Below, one piece after another: positions 30,927 to 39,588 of a stretch of 64,000 nucleotides of DNA; the stretch's first letter is position 1, and each line of letters starts with the position of its first letter. Source of the DNA: Symbiobacterium thermophilum IAM 14863 (GTDB lineage Bacteria > Bacillota > Sulfobacillia > Symbiobacteriales > Symbiobacteriaceae); assembly GCF_000009905.1 (NCBI RefSeq), contig NC_006177.1, positions 992,001 to 1,056,000 on the forward strand. The letters run 5' to 3'. The position numbers were made by a program, and so were the translations under genes. The notes beneath the pieces were generated by a model. It was not told where the DNA came from, did not search any database, and saw only the letters and a list, made by a program, of their open reading frames with translations.

Positions 30927-31126
30927 ACAATCTCCTCCTGTTCTGGATATGTTTGCCTCACCACGGCGGGTCGTCGGCGCGCGGTGCGCCCGAGGAAACG
31001 CACAAGTCTTTGGAGCCAGGACGGGATGGGGTGGGGTCTGGTGCCTCCTCAGGCTATCATCGATGTGCACGAGGCCATGGTTCTGCGATGAGTAGATATG
31101 TCAGCAGGCACGACTGCCAGGAAGAA

Positions 31127-31161
31127 GGCAGATGACCGCGTGAATAACGGGGTCATCTGCC
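31127..31161. repeat. Perfect 11-bp inverted repeat
   Basis: GGCAGATGACC and its exact complement GGTCATCTGCC are separated by 13 bases. There is no T-tract, so a terminator is unlikely on the plus strand. It lies in the gene-free stretch between the nuclease-like gene and the 37-bp array; function is unknown. Confidence 0.6.
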
Positions 31162-31276
31162 ATGTGGGACGTCTTCCTCGGGTGCTCGGCTCACAAGAGT
31201 TGCCAGATTGGCTCTCGGTTTCCCTCGGCCGGCGTGGACCAAGGGCTCACTTGTCGCACGGCTGGCCTGAACCCGT

Positions 31277-31560
31277 GCTCGCAAGCTGCCGTGTCCGGAT
31301 TGCCTGAAGCTGGGTTCGCAAGCTGCCGTGTCCGGATTGCCTGAAGCTGGGTTCGCAAGCTGCCGTGTCCGGATTGCCTGAAGCTGGGTTCGCAAGCTGC
31401 CGTGTCCGGATTTCCTGAAGCTGGGTTCGCAAGCTGCCGTGTCCGGATTGCCTGAAGCTGGGTTCGCAAACTGCCGTGTCCGGATTGCCTGAAGCTGGGT
31501 TCTCAAGTTGCCGGGTCCGGGTTGCCTGAAGCTGTGTTCTCAAGTTGCCCTGTCCGGGGC
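31277..31560. repeat. Tandem array of eight 37-bp units
   Basis: Unit starts are exactly 37 bp apart at 31277, 31314, 31351, 31388, 31425, 31462, 31499 and 31536, the last unit being incomplete. The core is GCAAGCTGCCGTGTCCGG followed by ATTGCCTGAAGCTGG. The middle units are nearly identical, and the right-hand ones drift (CTCAAGTTGCC). There are no spacers. A degenerate partial unit precedes the first. No gene with a ribosome site covers the array. Confidence 0.92.
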
Positions 31561-32007
31561 GGTGGGCAAGCTCGGGCGGAGGGAGAGGCGGAGGTGCTTG
31601 CATCGACTCGGGGGAGACAGCGGCGAGCTGGGTCGACGACAGATGGCAGCCGCGGTCCCAAGCGGATGTGTGGGGGGCAGTTCGTTTGAGGCAGCTCTGC
31701 GAAACGCGTAAGTCTTGGGAGTTGATCTGGCGGAGGGGGAGTGTGGCGGGGCCCATGGGGTGCGTGCGGGTGACTCTAATTGCGTTTCCGGGGATGCATG
31801 AAGCAGGGGGGCTGCAGGAGGCCGGGATGCCGCTGCATGCGCCCCTCCTGTGTCTGCTCACACGATCTGCGAGTCTCGCTCCTTGCCCGCAGCATCACAT
31901 AAATATTTGCAGCACCAGATCATCTCGCTTGACCCGAAGGGGCTCCACAGGCCTTCCTTCCCACGATCTGCGACTTTCCCCAGTGCCCGGGTCCGGGCTC
32001 CGAAACG
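31561..32007. other. Gap without a convincing gene
   Basis: No reading frame here has a recognisable product. Two similar segments beginning CACGATCTGCGA occur near 31859 and 31963, separated by an AT-rich piece with AAATATTT. Together with 30889-31276 this makes over 1.1 kb without a gene apart from the tandem array and an inverted repeat. Confidence 0.5.
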
Positions 32008-32044
32008 CCACCCCCCGGCCGGAGGTGTCCGGCCGGGGGTGTTC
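32008..32044. terminator. Terminator hairpin after the S9 peptidase
   Basis: The stem CCCCCGGCCGGA / TCCGGCCGGGGG with a short GGTG loop lies just beyond the S9 peptidase stop. TTCT follows on the plus strand; on the minus strand only a weak TTT follows. Confidence 0.65.
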
Positions 32045-32048
32045 TGCC

Positions 32049-34202
32049 CTACAGATACTCCGCAAACCACTCTGCGATCATCCGCAGCCTGTGGACCCGG
32101 TGCCAAGGCTTGCCCGTGCGGCTCATGCCGTGGGACTCGCCAGGGTACCGCACAAACTTCACCGTCTTGCGCTGGTACTTCAGCGCCGCGTACAGCTGCT
32201 CGGCCTGGTCGATGGGGCAGCGCATGTCGTTCTCCTGATGCTCGATGAGCAGCGGGGTGTTGATGCGCGAGGCGTGGACCAGCGGCGACTGCTTAAGGAA
32301 CGGCCCCAGGTTGTCCACTTCCCACCAGTTCTCGACGCCGAACTGGCGCAGCCGGTCGTAGCCCAGGTCGGACGTGCCCATCGCCGACCAGCGGTTGACG
32401 ACGGAGCGCATCGTGACCGCCGCCCGGAAGCGGTCCGTGTGGCTCACGATCCAGTTGACCATGAATCCGCCGTAGGACCCGCCGGCGACGCCCAGGCGAT
32501 CGCCGTCCACGTAGGGGAACCGCTCCACCGCGCCCTCGATGGCGGCCATGACGTCGGCGTAATCCCGGTTGCCCCAGTCGGCCCGGATCACACGGCAGAA
32601 GTCGTGTCCATACCCCTGCGATCCCCGGGGGTTGGAGTAGACCACCGCGTACCCCTGCGCGGCCAGCCAGTGGAACTCGAAGAAGAACCCGGCGCCGTAC
32701 ATGGCCATGGGTCCGCCGTGAATCTCCAGCACCGCGGGGTACTTCTTGCCCTCCTCCCGTCCCACGGGCGGTAGGATCCAGGCGTCGACGAGGGGCTCGC
32801 CCTCCCCGGCGGACACCTGGAACCGCTCGGGAACCGTCAGTTCCAGCTCGGCGAAGAGTTCGGCGTTGTGGTCTGTCAGCCGTACCTCCCGCACGCCGCC
32901 GCCGCGCAGCACCGTGCCCGCCGACGACACCGGCGGGACAGGCTGTGGCTCGTCCAGCTGCGCCAGGTACACGTCACCGGGGGAGAGCGGCGTCGCGTAG
33001 GCCAGGGCGGCCCTGCAGCAGTCCGGCGTCAGGGAGAACGCGTAGACGACCCGGTCGCCGCCGGTCACGGGCCATACCTCCCCCGTCACCGCGTCGACCC
33101 GGACCAGCTGCACCTGACCGCCGTCGGAGACGGTGGCGTAGATCCAGCGTGCGTCCGGCGACCAGTGGAGCCGGCCGCCCGAGGGCGGAACCAGATCTCC
33201 GGTCGTTTCGTTGCCGAAGGGGCGGTCCAGGTCGGTTGCGAGCTGACGGATCTCCCCGCTCGACCGATCCAGCACGTAAAGGCCGGTGAGGCCGTAGCCT
33301 GATTCGGCGGGATCGCTGGCCAGGAAGGCGATCATGCGTCCGTCGGGAGAGGCGGAGGGGGAACTGCAGGCGAGCGTGCCGTCACCCGGCGTGAGACGGA
33401 CGGGCATGCAGTTGCCCTGAGTCTCCTCCGCAGCCTCGCATCGATCGGGGCCCGGGCCCTCAGGCGGCGTGTACGCCGAGGACCGCTGTCCCTGCCCGTC
33501 GTCACTCAGGGACAGATACCACAGGTCCACGTGGCCCGGATACCAATCCCGGTCCTCCCGCCGGTTGGCGGCGAAGACCAGCCCGCGACCGTCGGGGGTC
33601 CAGCTGACGTCCAGGTGGTTGAAGTCGCCGAAGGTCAGCTGCCGCGGCTCTCCTCCGTCTACGTCGACCACGCAGATGTGCTTGCGCTCGTCGGTGTAGA
33701 ATCCCACGCCGTCCATCTTGTAGTGCAGCCGCGTGATCACGCGAACGTCCTTGGTGTACTTCCGGTATAGGTCCTGGTCGTCCTCGTCGCCACCCTCCGG
33801 TTGAATGCCAGCCTCGGTCAGGTTTGCCGTGAAGGCGATGGTGCGGCCGTCCGGGCTCCACACCGGGTTCTGGACCCCGCCCTTGATCCGGGTGATCTGC
33901 CTGGCCTCGCCCCCCTCCATGGACAGAAGCCACAGCTGGTTCGATCCGCTGCGATTGGAGACGAACACCAGGTGCCGGCCGTCGGGAGACCATCGCGGCT
34001 GCGTGTCCCTGGGTCCGGCGGTGAAGCGCACCGGCGGGGAGCCCTCCCGGGCCAGCCAGATGCTGGAGGTGTACTCATTCTTCTTCTTGTCGATCTCCTG
34101 CAGCACATAGGCCACGCGGGTGCCGTCCGGGGATATCTGGCAGTCGCCTGCCAGCTTGATGGCAAGCAGATCCTCGGCCTGGAGCCTGCGGCGGGTGGTC
34201 AC
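32049..34202 (-). CDS. S9-family (prolyl oligopeptidase type) peptidase
   Basis: A 717-residue cytosolic peptidase of the acylaminoacyl-peptidase/DPP group. The N-terminal two thirds form a TolB/WD40-like propeller with repeated SPDG-type blades (ISPDGTRVAY, WSPDGRHLVF, WTPDGRGLVF and others) that gates the active site. The C-terminal alpha/beta hydrolase has the nucleophile in GGSYGGFM, the aspartate in HQENDMRCP and the histidine in GESHGMSR. GTG 34202 follows GGGGGAG by about six bases and is preferred over in-frame codons further upstream. It likely trims peptides, with unknown specificity. It is transcribed away from the 23-bp repeat array. Confidence 0.92.
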   Translation of the reverse strand: MTTRRRLQAEDLLAIKLAGDCQISPDGTRVAYVLQEIDKKKNEYTSSIWLAREGSPPVRFTAGPRDTQPRWSPDGRHLVFVSNRSGSNQLWLLSMEGGEARQITRIKGGVQNPVWSPDGRTIAFTANLTEAGIQPEGGDEDDQDLYRKYTKDVRVITRLHYKMDGVGFYTDERKHICVVDVDGGEPRQLTFGDFNHLDVSWTPDGRGLVFAANRREDRDWYPGHVDLWYLSLSDDGQGQRSSAYTPPEGPGPDRCEAAEETQGNCMPVRLTPGDGTLACSSPSASPDGRMIAFLASDPAESGYGLTGLYVLDRSSGEIRQLATDLDRPFGNETTGDLVPPSGGRLHWSPDARWIYATVSDGGQVQLVRVDAVTGEVWPVTGGDRVVYAFSLTPDCCRAALAYATPLSPGDVYLAQLDEPQPVPPVSSAGTVLRGGGVREVRLTDHNAELFAELELTVPERFQVSAGEGEPLVDAWILPPVGREEGKKYPAVLEIHGGPMAMYGAGFFFEFHWLAAQGYAVVYSNPRGSQGYGHDFCRVIRADWGNRDYADVMAAIEGAVERFPYVDGDRLGVAGGSYGGFMVNWIVSHTDRFRAAVTMRSVVNRWSAMGTSDLGYDRLRQFGVENWWEVDNLGPFLKQSPLVHASRINTPLLIEHQENDMRCPIDQAEQLYAALKYQRKTVKFVRYPGESHGMSRTGKPWHRVHRLRMIAEWFAEYL

Positions 34203-34293
34203 GCACACTCCCCCTCGCAATAATTCGTTTCGTTAACAGTTTGGCGGGCAGGAGCGGGATTCCTCCCCGGGGCTCGGCTCATACGGTATGCTG

Positions 34294-34710
34294 CTGCGGC
34301 GCTGGCGAAGCGGGGGCTGGCGCGCTGGCGGGAGGCTGCCTGCAGCGCAGGCGAGACGTAGCCTGGAGTGCTCGCGGTGCGCAACTCGGCGCTCGCGAAG
34401 CGCGGCCTGCAGTCCCTGCGAGGCGAGGCCTGTGGCGCTGGTGAGACGTAGCCTGTGGCTCTAACGCTGCGCATCTGCGGCGCTGGCGAAGCGGGGCCGG
34501 AGGCACAGGTGAGACGTAGCGCGCTGCGCTGGCGGTGCGCAACTCGGCGCTCGCGAAGCGTGGCCTGCAGTCCCTGCGAGGCGCTGCCTGTGGCGCTGGC
34601 GAAGCGGGGCCGGAGGCGCAGGCGAGACGTAGCCTGTAGCACCGGCGGGTCGCAGCGGCGGCGCTCGGGAGGCGTAGCCTGCGGCACCGGCGAGGCGCGG
34701 CCTGCGGCGC
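34294..34710. repeat. Degenerate tandem array of about eighteen 23-bp units
   Basis: Reading from 34294, most units are exactly 23 bp, a few 21 or 22. They follow the pattern CTG-Y-R-GCGC-Y-GGCGA-R-R-CGTAGC; clear examples are CTGCAGCGCAGGCGAGACGT and CTGTGGCGCTGGTGAGACGT, each plus AGC. A higher-order copy exists: 34374-34425 and 34532-34583 are identical over 52 bp except for one base, offset 158 bp. The array lies between the S9 peptidase start and the ECF sigma gene. Frames across it are open only because of the GC-rich repeats. Confidence 0.88.
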
Positions 34711-34966
34711 CCTGCACACGGGGAAGGGCGAATGCAGCGCGGGTGCCCACACGGCCGCGAAGGGCCGGTGAACGACGGCGAGGGCGAGTGAGGCCGAACG
34801 GCGGAGGAAGAAGAACCCGCATCAAGGAAACGGGCGCGGATGAAACGGGACAGCCCGCTGCCCCCGTCTGTCTTGGTGAAAAGCGGCTGAGGCAGGTACG
34901 GGGCAACTGCGTGGCGTAAACCTTCGTCAAACAGAGGATTCGATCCACTCGAAGGGAGACGCCTCG
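34711..34966. other. Upstream region of the ECF sigma gene
   Basis: About 250 bp with no convincing gene. The only recognised element is the ECF-like promoter at 34904-34928; the ribosome site AAGGGAG lies just before the sigma gene. With the array and 34203-34293 the gene-free stretch totals about 760 bp. Confidence 0.5.
34904..34928 (+). promoter_or_regulatory. Possible ECF-sigma autoregulatory promoter
   Basis: CAAC and CGTC are separated by 17 bp, similar to the AAC / CGT(C/A) pattern of ECF sigma promoters, 39 bp upstream of an ECF sigma gene. ECF sigma factors commonly control their own operon, which is the main support. Confidence 0.35.
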
Positions 34967-35527
34967 ATGTCGCAGTCCGATAGGGCAGCCCTGCCGTCCG
35001 ACCGAACGGCCGCGATCGATCACCTGATGCGGGAGTACGGCACGAAGGTACTCCATCTCGCCTATTCCTACCTGAAAGACCGGCACCTCGCCGAGGACGT
35101 GGCCCAGGAGGTCTTCATCAAGGCCTACCGCAACTGGGAGAACTTCCGCGGCGAGAGCTCGGCCTATACCTGGCTGTACCGCATCACGGTGAACCTGTGC
35201 CGGGACAAGGCCCGCAGCGCATGGTGGCGGCGGCTGCTGCCGACGGACGATCCCCGGGCGGCCGGCACGCCCGTCGAGCCCGACACCGCCGGGGACGATC
35301 CCGAGGAGGCGGTCGTCCTCAGCGACCAGCGTGAGCGGCTCCTGGACTACGTGATGCAGCTCTCTGACGCCTACCGGGAAGTGATTATCCTGTACTATTA
35401 CCACGACCTCACCACGGTGGAGATCGCCGAGGTGACGGGCCAGAATGAGAATACCGTCAAGACCCGGCTCTTCCGAGCGCGGGCCATGCTGAAACAGATG
35501 CTGCAGAAAGGGGGTGTGGCCCGATGA
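34967..35527 (+). CDS. ECF-family RNA polymerase sigma factor
   Basis: A 186-residue sigma-70 family protein of the extracytoplasmic function type. Region 2 contains LAEDVAQEVFIKAYRNWENF and TWLYRITVNLCRDK; region 4 has YREVIILYYYHDLTTVEIAE and the helix-turn-helix ENTVKTRLFRARAML. Regions 1 and 3 are absent, as usual. The linker is somewhat long and acidic. ATG 34967 has AAGGGAG upstream. It overlaps the next gene by four bases, a membrane protein that should be its anti-sigma factor. Confidence 0.93.
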   Translation: MSQSDRAALPSDRTAAIDHLMREYGTKVLHLAYSYLKDRHLAEDVAQEVFIKAYRNWENFRGESSAYTWLYRITVNLCRDKARSAWWRRLLPTDDPRAAGTPVEPDTAGDDPEEAVVLSDQRERLLDYVMQLSDAYREVIILYYYHDLTTVEIAEVTGQNENTVKTRLFRARAMLKQMLQKGGVAR

Positions 35528-37032
35528 GCGACGCGGACAAGGAACTGCGGCAGTTGATCAAGGACGAGTTCGATCGGTCGCTCGCGGGCTGGACCTTTAC
35601 CCCGGCCATGCGCCAGGCGGTCCTGGACCGCATCGCCGGGGAGGGGGAGCCTGAGGCCACGCCTGTTCCCACCCTGTCCAGACGCTTCCGGCCCGCCTAC
35701 TGGGTCGCCGCGGCGGCCGCGGCGTTCGTGCTGGCCATCAACCTCTGGCCGCGCGTCTCCACCGACGGGCGCCTGACCGGTACCGCGTCGGATGCGCGCT
35801 CCGGAGGAGCGCCGGAGAGCGCGCCAGGCGCCGAAGCCGCTGCGTACGGCCTGCAGGCGACGGGCGAGTTGCAGGCGCTGGGGGCCGCGCCCGGGCAGTC
35901 CGGGACCGCGGATTCGGCCGAGGCCGACGCCGCCTCCACCTTGAAGGCCGGCGGGGTTCGCGCTCTGTCCGCCATCTCCCCCGTGAGGCTGACCCTCAGC
36001 GTGGCCGAAGTCCCTGACGTGTTCGTCGTCGAACGGGCGGGGGAGAAAGTATCCCTGCACGTGAGCGAGACCACCGGCCGCGCCCTGACGGACGGGGCCG
36101 AGGAGGCCCAGGCCGGGGCGACGGCGGCGGCCGTTCCCGACGCGCTGGACCTGAACCCGCTGCCCGACGGAAACGTGGTCGTCGTCCAGCGATGGGCTGT
36201 GAAGATCGTGGACCAGCACGGCAACCCGGTCGCCGAGTCGCCGGTCGAGCCGGAGGCGGCTGCGGTGGCCGAGGGGCCGGCCGGCGAAACGGTGGTGGTC
36301 TCCTCCGACGCCCTTACCTTGTTCACGGTGACGGGAAAGCCCGCCGAGCTGATCGGCCTGGACCAGTATCCGTCCCTGGTGGCCGTCAGCGGAACACGCA
36401 TGGCCGTCGCGAATGACGGGGGCGTGGAGGTCTACGAGGGGGGAGCCCGTGCGCTGACCCTTCCCAGGCTGCAGCCCCGCGCGATGGCTCTTGCCCCCGA
36501 CGGGGCCCTGGCCGTGCTGACCGGCTCGCCTCCGGACGCCCGCCTGCTGATCTATGCCGCCGACGGCTCGCTGTTGCTGGACCGCCCGGTCGCACCGGAC
36601 GGCGAGGGGTTCGGCTTCATCGGGGACGGGCTGCAGGTGGCGGTGGGCAGCGTCGTGTACGACCGGACGGGGGACGAGCGCTGGCATTTCCCGTTCGCCC
36701 CTGCCCGGGTGACAGCCCTGGCGGACGGCGTGAGCGTGCTGGCGTGGAACTCCCGGCAGGCGGCCCGGGTGCTGGCCGACGGCGGCACACAGGTCTGGAT
36801 GGCTGAGGTGACGGACGCCGACTTGGTGCGGGCGTCCGGGTCGGCCCGGGGTGACCTGGTGGTACTGGTGGCCGCCGCGGACGACGGCGCCGCGGTCTGG
36901 GTCATCGACCAGGGAGGCAACCAGCGACACGCCGAACGGCTTTCCCGGGTACCCGTGGACGTGACCGCATCCGGCGACCGGATCCTGCTTCTCAACGCCG
37001 AGGGGCTGGAGGTGCGTCCCCTGAACCGCTGA
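35524..37032 (+). CDS. Membrane-anchored anti-sigma factor with outer beta-rich domain
   Basis: A 502-residue single-pass protein whose ATG overlaps the sigma gene stop (ATGA). The first 55 residues are charged and helical, as in anti-sigma domains. A transmembrane helix lies at about 60-75 (YWVAAAAAAFVLAINLWP). After an Ala/Gly-rich linker, the C-terminal 330 residues contain repeated strands of the type V.A.D.G.V.V.....V.D, consistent with a beta-propeller sensor outside the cell. It would hold the ECF sigma inactive until a surface signal; the signal is unknown. I see no classical zinc-binding HxxxCxxC motif. Confidence 0.72.
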   Translation: MSDADKELRQLIKDEFDRSLAGWTFTPAMRQAVLDRIAGEGEPEATPVPTLSRRFRPAYWVAAAAAAFVLAINLWPRVSTDGRLTGTASDARSGGAPESAPGAEAAAYGLQATGELQALGAAPGQSGTADSAEADAASTLKAGGVRALSAISPVRLTLSVAEVPDVFVVERAGEKVSLHVSETTGRALTDGAEEAQAGATAAAVPDALDLNPLPDGNVVVVQRWAVKIVDQHGNPVAESPVEPEAAAVAEGPAGETVVVSSDALTLFTVTGKPAELIGLDQYPSLVAVSGTRMAVANDGGVEVYEGGARALTLPRLQPRAMALAPDGALAVLTGSPPDARLLIYAADGSLLLDRPVAPDGEGFGFIGDGLQVAVGSVVYDRTGDERWHFPFAPARVTALADGVSVLAWNSRQAARVLADGGTQVWMAEVTDADLVRASGSARGDLVVLVAAADDGAAVWVIDQGGNQRHAERLSRVPVDVTASGDRILLLNAEGLEVRPLNR

Positions 37033-37189
37033 CCGGAGCAGCCGGACGCCCGAAGACCGGCTGGAGCCCGGGGATACCGGGACCGTCCCGCCTGTGGCGG
37101 TCGGGATGACCCGGGGCTTGCAGGGAACCCGCTCCTGGGGGAGAATAGAGTCGCAACGTACGAATCTCCGGCGAGTAGGGGGGGTTCCG

Positions 37190-37318
37190 GTGAACTTCTG
37201 GCTGTGGATCATCGGCTGGATCGCCGCCTCGGCGGTCGTGGTCTTCGCCCTGTCGATCAACGGCAAGACGGAGTCGGGGGAGGCCCTCGAGGGAGGCCAC
37301 GGACACGGCCATCACTAG
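37190..37318 (+). CDS. Small single-pass membrane peptide with a His-rich tail
   Basis: A 42-residue peptide starting at GTG 37190 with GTAGGGGGGG about 6-10 bases upstream. A membrane helix at about 3-22 (FWLWIIGWIAASAVVVFA) is followed by a polar stretch and the tail GGHGHGHH, which could bind metal. No family is recognised. It follows the anti-sigma gene by 157 bp and is closed by a hairpin at 37333. The good ribosome site and the hydrophobic/polar layout are the case for a real gene. Confidence 0.6.
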   Translation: MNFWLWIIGWIAASAVVVFALSINGKTESGEALEGGHGHGHH

Positions 37319-37332
37319 GAACGCAGACACGA

Positions 37333-37367
37333 GCCCGCCGTGACAGCGTTTGCCACGGCGGGCTTGC
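37333..37367 (+). terminator. Terminator hairpin before ispH
   Basis: The 10-bp perfect stem GCCCGCCGTG / CACGGCGGGC with an 11-base loop is followed by TTGC. It separates the small membrane peptide gene from ispH. Confidence 0.6.
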
Positions 37368-37401
37368 GTAACATCCCGGCCGGGTGGGAGGACAACCGTT
37401 G

Positions 37402-38289
37402 ATGGAAGTCATCAAGATTACGCCGCGGGGGTATTGCCACGGGGTCGTCGGCGCCATCCAGCTGGTCCGCCGTGTGGCCCGGGACCCGAACGTGCCCCGG
37501 CCCATCTACGTGCTCGGGCAGATCGTGCACAATCGTCACGTGGTCGAGGAGATGGAGGCCCTGGGCGTGATCACGCTGGACGGCGAGGACCGCCTCAGCC
37601 TCCTGGAGAAGATCGACGCCGGGACGGTCATCTTCACCGCCCATGGCGTGTCGCCGGCGGTGAAGATCCGGGCGCGGGAGAAGGGACTGTACGTCGTGGA
37701 TGCCACATGCCCGGATGTGACCAGGACCCATGAACTCATCGCCGAACTGGTCAGCCGGGGCTATGAGGTCATCTACATCGGCAAGAAGGGGCACCCTGAG
37801 CCCGAGGGGGCAGTGGGGGTGGCCCCGGGCCACGTGCACCTGGTGGAACGGGCGGAGGACTTGGAGGCGCTGTCCTTCGCGCCCGGCCAGAAGCTGGCGG
37901 TGACCAACCAGACGACGCTGTCCCAGTGGGACACCCAGGCCCTGATGGAGCAGGTCAAGGCGCGCTGGCCCCAGACCGAGATCTACAACGAGATCTGCCT
38001 GGCCACCCAGCAGCGGCAGGAGGCGGTGGCACGGATGGCGCCGGAGGCCGATCTGGTGATCGTCGTCGGCGACCGCCGCTCCAACAACTCCAACCGCCTG
38101 GTACAGGTGGCCCAGGAGCTGGCGGCCCGGGAGGCCCACCTGGTGGACAGCGTGGAGGAGATCGATCCGGCCTGGCTGAAGGGGAAGCGGAAGGTCGCCG
38201 TCACCTCGGGCGCCTCCACCCCGACGCACATCACCCGGGCCGTGATTGAGTTCCTGGAGAAGTACAACGTCGAGGTGGAGGAGCGCTGA
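37402..38289 (+). CDS. ispH: 4-hydroxy-3-methylbut-2-enyl diphosphate reductase
   Basis: A 295-residue IspH/LytB, the last enzyme of the MEP isoprenoid pathway, producing IPP and DMAPP with a 4Fe-4S cluster. The three cluster cysteines are visible at Cys12 (RGYCHGV), Cys103 (VDATCPDV) and Cys199 (NEICLAT). TAHGVSP, HPEPEG, TNQTTLS and SGASTPT are family-conserved substrate-binding segments. ATG 37402 has GGGAGG ten bases upstream. The next gene follows by six bases. Confidence 0.96.
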   Translation: MEVIKITPRGYCHGVVGAIQLVRRVARDPNVPRPIYVLGQIVHNRHVVEEMEALGVITLDGEDRLSLLEKIDAGTVIFTAHGVSPAVKIRAREKGLYVVDATCPDVTRTHELIAELVSRGYEVIYIGKKGHPEPEGAVGVAPGHVHLVERAEDLEALSFAPGQKLAVTNQTTLSQWDTQALMEQVKARWPQTEIYNEICLATQQRQEAVARMAPEADLVIVVGDRRSNNSNRLVQVAQELAAREAHLVDSVEEIDPAWLKGKRKVAVTSGASTPTHITRAVIEFLEKYNVEVEER

Positions 38290-38295
38290 GGCGTC

Positions 38296-39129
38296 ATGCG
38301 TACCGAAGGTGAGCTCCGCGCGCTGGTCAGCCTGCTCGCCGACGAGCAGGAGGGCGTCGCCCGGGCCGCCTGGGATGAACTCCTGGGCGCCGGCCAGGCC
38401 GCCGTGCCCTTCCTCGAGGCGGCGTTCGACGATCCGGACCCGCGCCTCAGGGGACGGGTGCGCGCCCTGCTGGAGGAGCTGCGCCTCGAGGCGCTGGAGT
38501 TGCAGTGGCGGCGGCTCGCGCAGAAGGACGACGACGCCCTCGACCTGGAGGAGGGCTGCATCCTCCTGGCCGCCCTGGGGGGCACGGTCGGGCGGGAGCG
38601 CGCGGTCGCCTCGTTCCTGGACGCCGTGGCCGGCAGCGTACGCGCCCACATGCCCGCCGTGGGCGGCCTGCGGGCGATGGGCGAGGTGCTGTTCGAAAAC
38701 CTTCGGTTCCGGGCCGGAGAGATGGGCAACCCGGAGCATCACTTCCTGCCCAGCGTTCTCGAGCGCCGGCGCGGGATCCCGATCGCGCTGGCCGCCGTGT
38801 ACATCCTCGTCGGCCGGCGGGTGGGGCTGCCGGTGTACGGCGTGGCCATGCCGGATCACTTCCTGGCCATGTATGCGGAGGCCGACCGCCCGGCCTATGT
38901 CGACTGCTTCAACCAGGGGCAGGTCTACCGCTACGAGACCCTGAGCCGGATCCTGAGCCGCCGGGGAGTGGTCGCTCCCGAGCGCGTGCTCTCGCCGTGC
39001 AGCACGCGGGTGATCCTGTACCGCATGTTGGGCAACCTGGAGCGGCTGTACACCGGCGTCGGCCAGTCCCGGATGGTCGGGAGGGTCCAGCGCTGGCGGG
39101 AGATCCTGGTGGTGAAGGGCAGACCCTGA
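38296..39129 (+). CDS. SirB1-type transglutaminase-like protein
   Basis: A 277-residue protein. Residues 1-70 look like a HEAT-type helical domain (EGVARAAWDELLGAGQAAVP...). Residues 80-270 match the Transglut_core2/SirB1 family with EEGCILLAAL, NPEHHFLPSVLERRRGIPI and GVAMPDHFLAMY, ending in YRMLGNLERLY. Members in other bacteria have no settled biochemical role and the transglutaminase triad is often incomplete. The gene lies six bases behind ispH and should be cotranscribed. Confidence 0.82.
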   Translation: MRTEGELRALVSLLADEQEGVARAAWDELLGAGQAAVPFLEAAFDDPDPRLRGRVRALLEELRLEALELQWRRLAQKDDDALDLEEGCILLAALGGTVGRERAVASFLDAVAGSVRAHMPAVGGLRAMGEVLFENLRFRAGEMGNPEHHFLPSVLERRRGIPIALAAVYILVGRRVGLPVYGVAMPDHFLAMYAEADRPAYVDCFNQGQVYRYETLSRILSRRGVVAPERVLSPCSTRVILYRMLGNLERLYTGVGQSRMVGRVQRWREILVVKGRP

Positions 39130-39143
39130 GCGCACGATCGCAC

Positions 39144-39191
39144 AGGCGCCCCTGCAGGCGGCCGCAGAAGGCCGGTTCCGCAGGGGCGCCT
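39144..39191 (+). terminator. Hairpin after the ispH operon
   Basis: AGGCGCCCCTGC and its exact complement GCAGGGGCGCCT are separated by 24 bases that can form a further small stem. The T-tract is poor, so it may be a processed 3' end rather than a classic terminator. Confidence 0.5.
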
Positions 39192-39369
39192 CGCGCACCG
39201 ACGGGGAACCGATCCGCGCCGGGGAATGGGGGCCTGCCCGTCGGGTATCTGCGCCGGCGGCGCCGGCGTCATACCATTGCTGGCTGCCCGCCGTTTCCGA
39301 AGCCGTGTCAAGGGGGGAGGATTCGGCGGGGGTTTCCGGGAAATATTAGGAAAAGAGGGGCGTGAGCCC

Positions 39370-39576
39370 GTGCTGAAAAACGTGTTCCGCAAGTTGATCG
39401 GGCTTCTGGTCGTCGCGCTGTTCGCCGTTGCCGTGGTCCAGTACTTCCGGCAGACGTCGGGGAACCCTTACGTGTGGTCTGCCCTGGGGTCCGGCCTGTG
39501 GATCCTGCTCCCGCTGGCCGCGGTGCTCAGCGCCGTCTGGTGGGCCGACCGGCGCATGCGGGCCCGCGGAGAGTAG
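39370..39576 (+). CDS. Small two-helix membrane protein
   Basis: A 68-residue protein with hydrophobic segments at about 8-24 and 37-59, basic at both ends (MLKNVFRKL and DRRMRARGE). GTG 39370 follows AGAGGGG by about eight bases. It lies 13 bp before the M16 peptidase gene and may be cotranscribed with it. No known family is recognised. Confidence 0.62.
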   Translation: MLKNVFRKLIGLLVVALFAVAVVQYFRQTSGNPYVWSALGSGLWILLPLAAVLSAVWWADRRMRARGE

Positions 39577-39588
39577 AGGAGGGGATCG

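Noticed and set aside
30889-31276. Small plus-strand genes near 31098 and 31162
   Set aside because: They have no ribosome site, run into the 37-bp array and match nothing; treated as non-coding.
31277-31560. CRISPR array from the regular 37-bp repeats
   Set aside because: The units are contiguous with no spacers and no cas genes are near; it is a tandem minisatellite.
34199-35404. A 401-codon minus-strand frame across the 23-bp array and sigma gene
   Set aside because: Its openness comes from the GC-rich repeats and from antisense of the sigma gene; the product is only repeated Ala/Arg/Ser/Pro.
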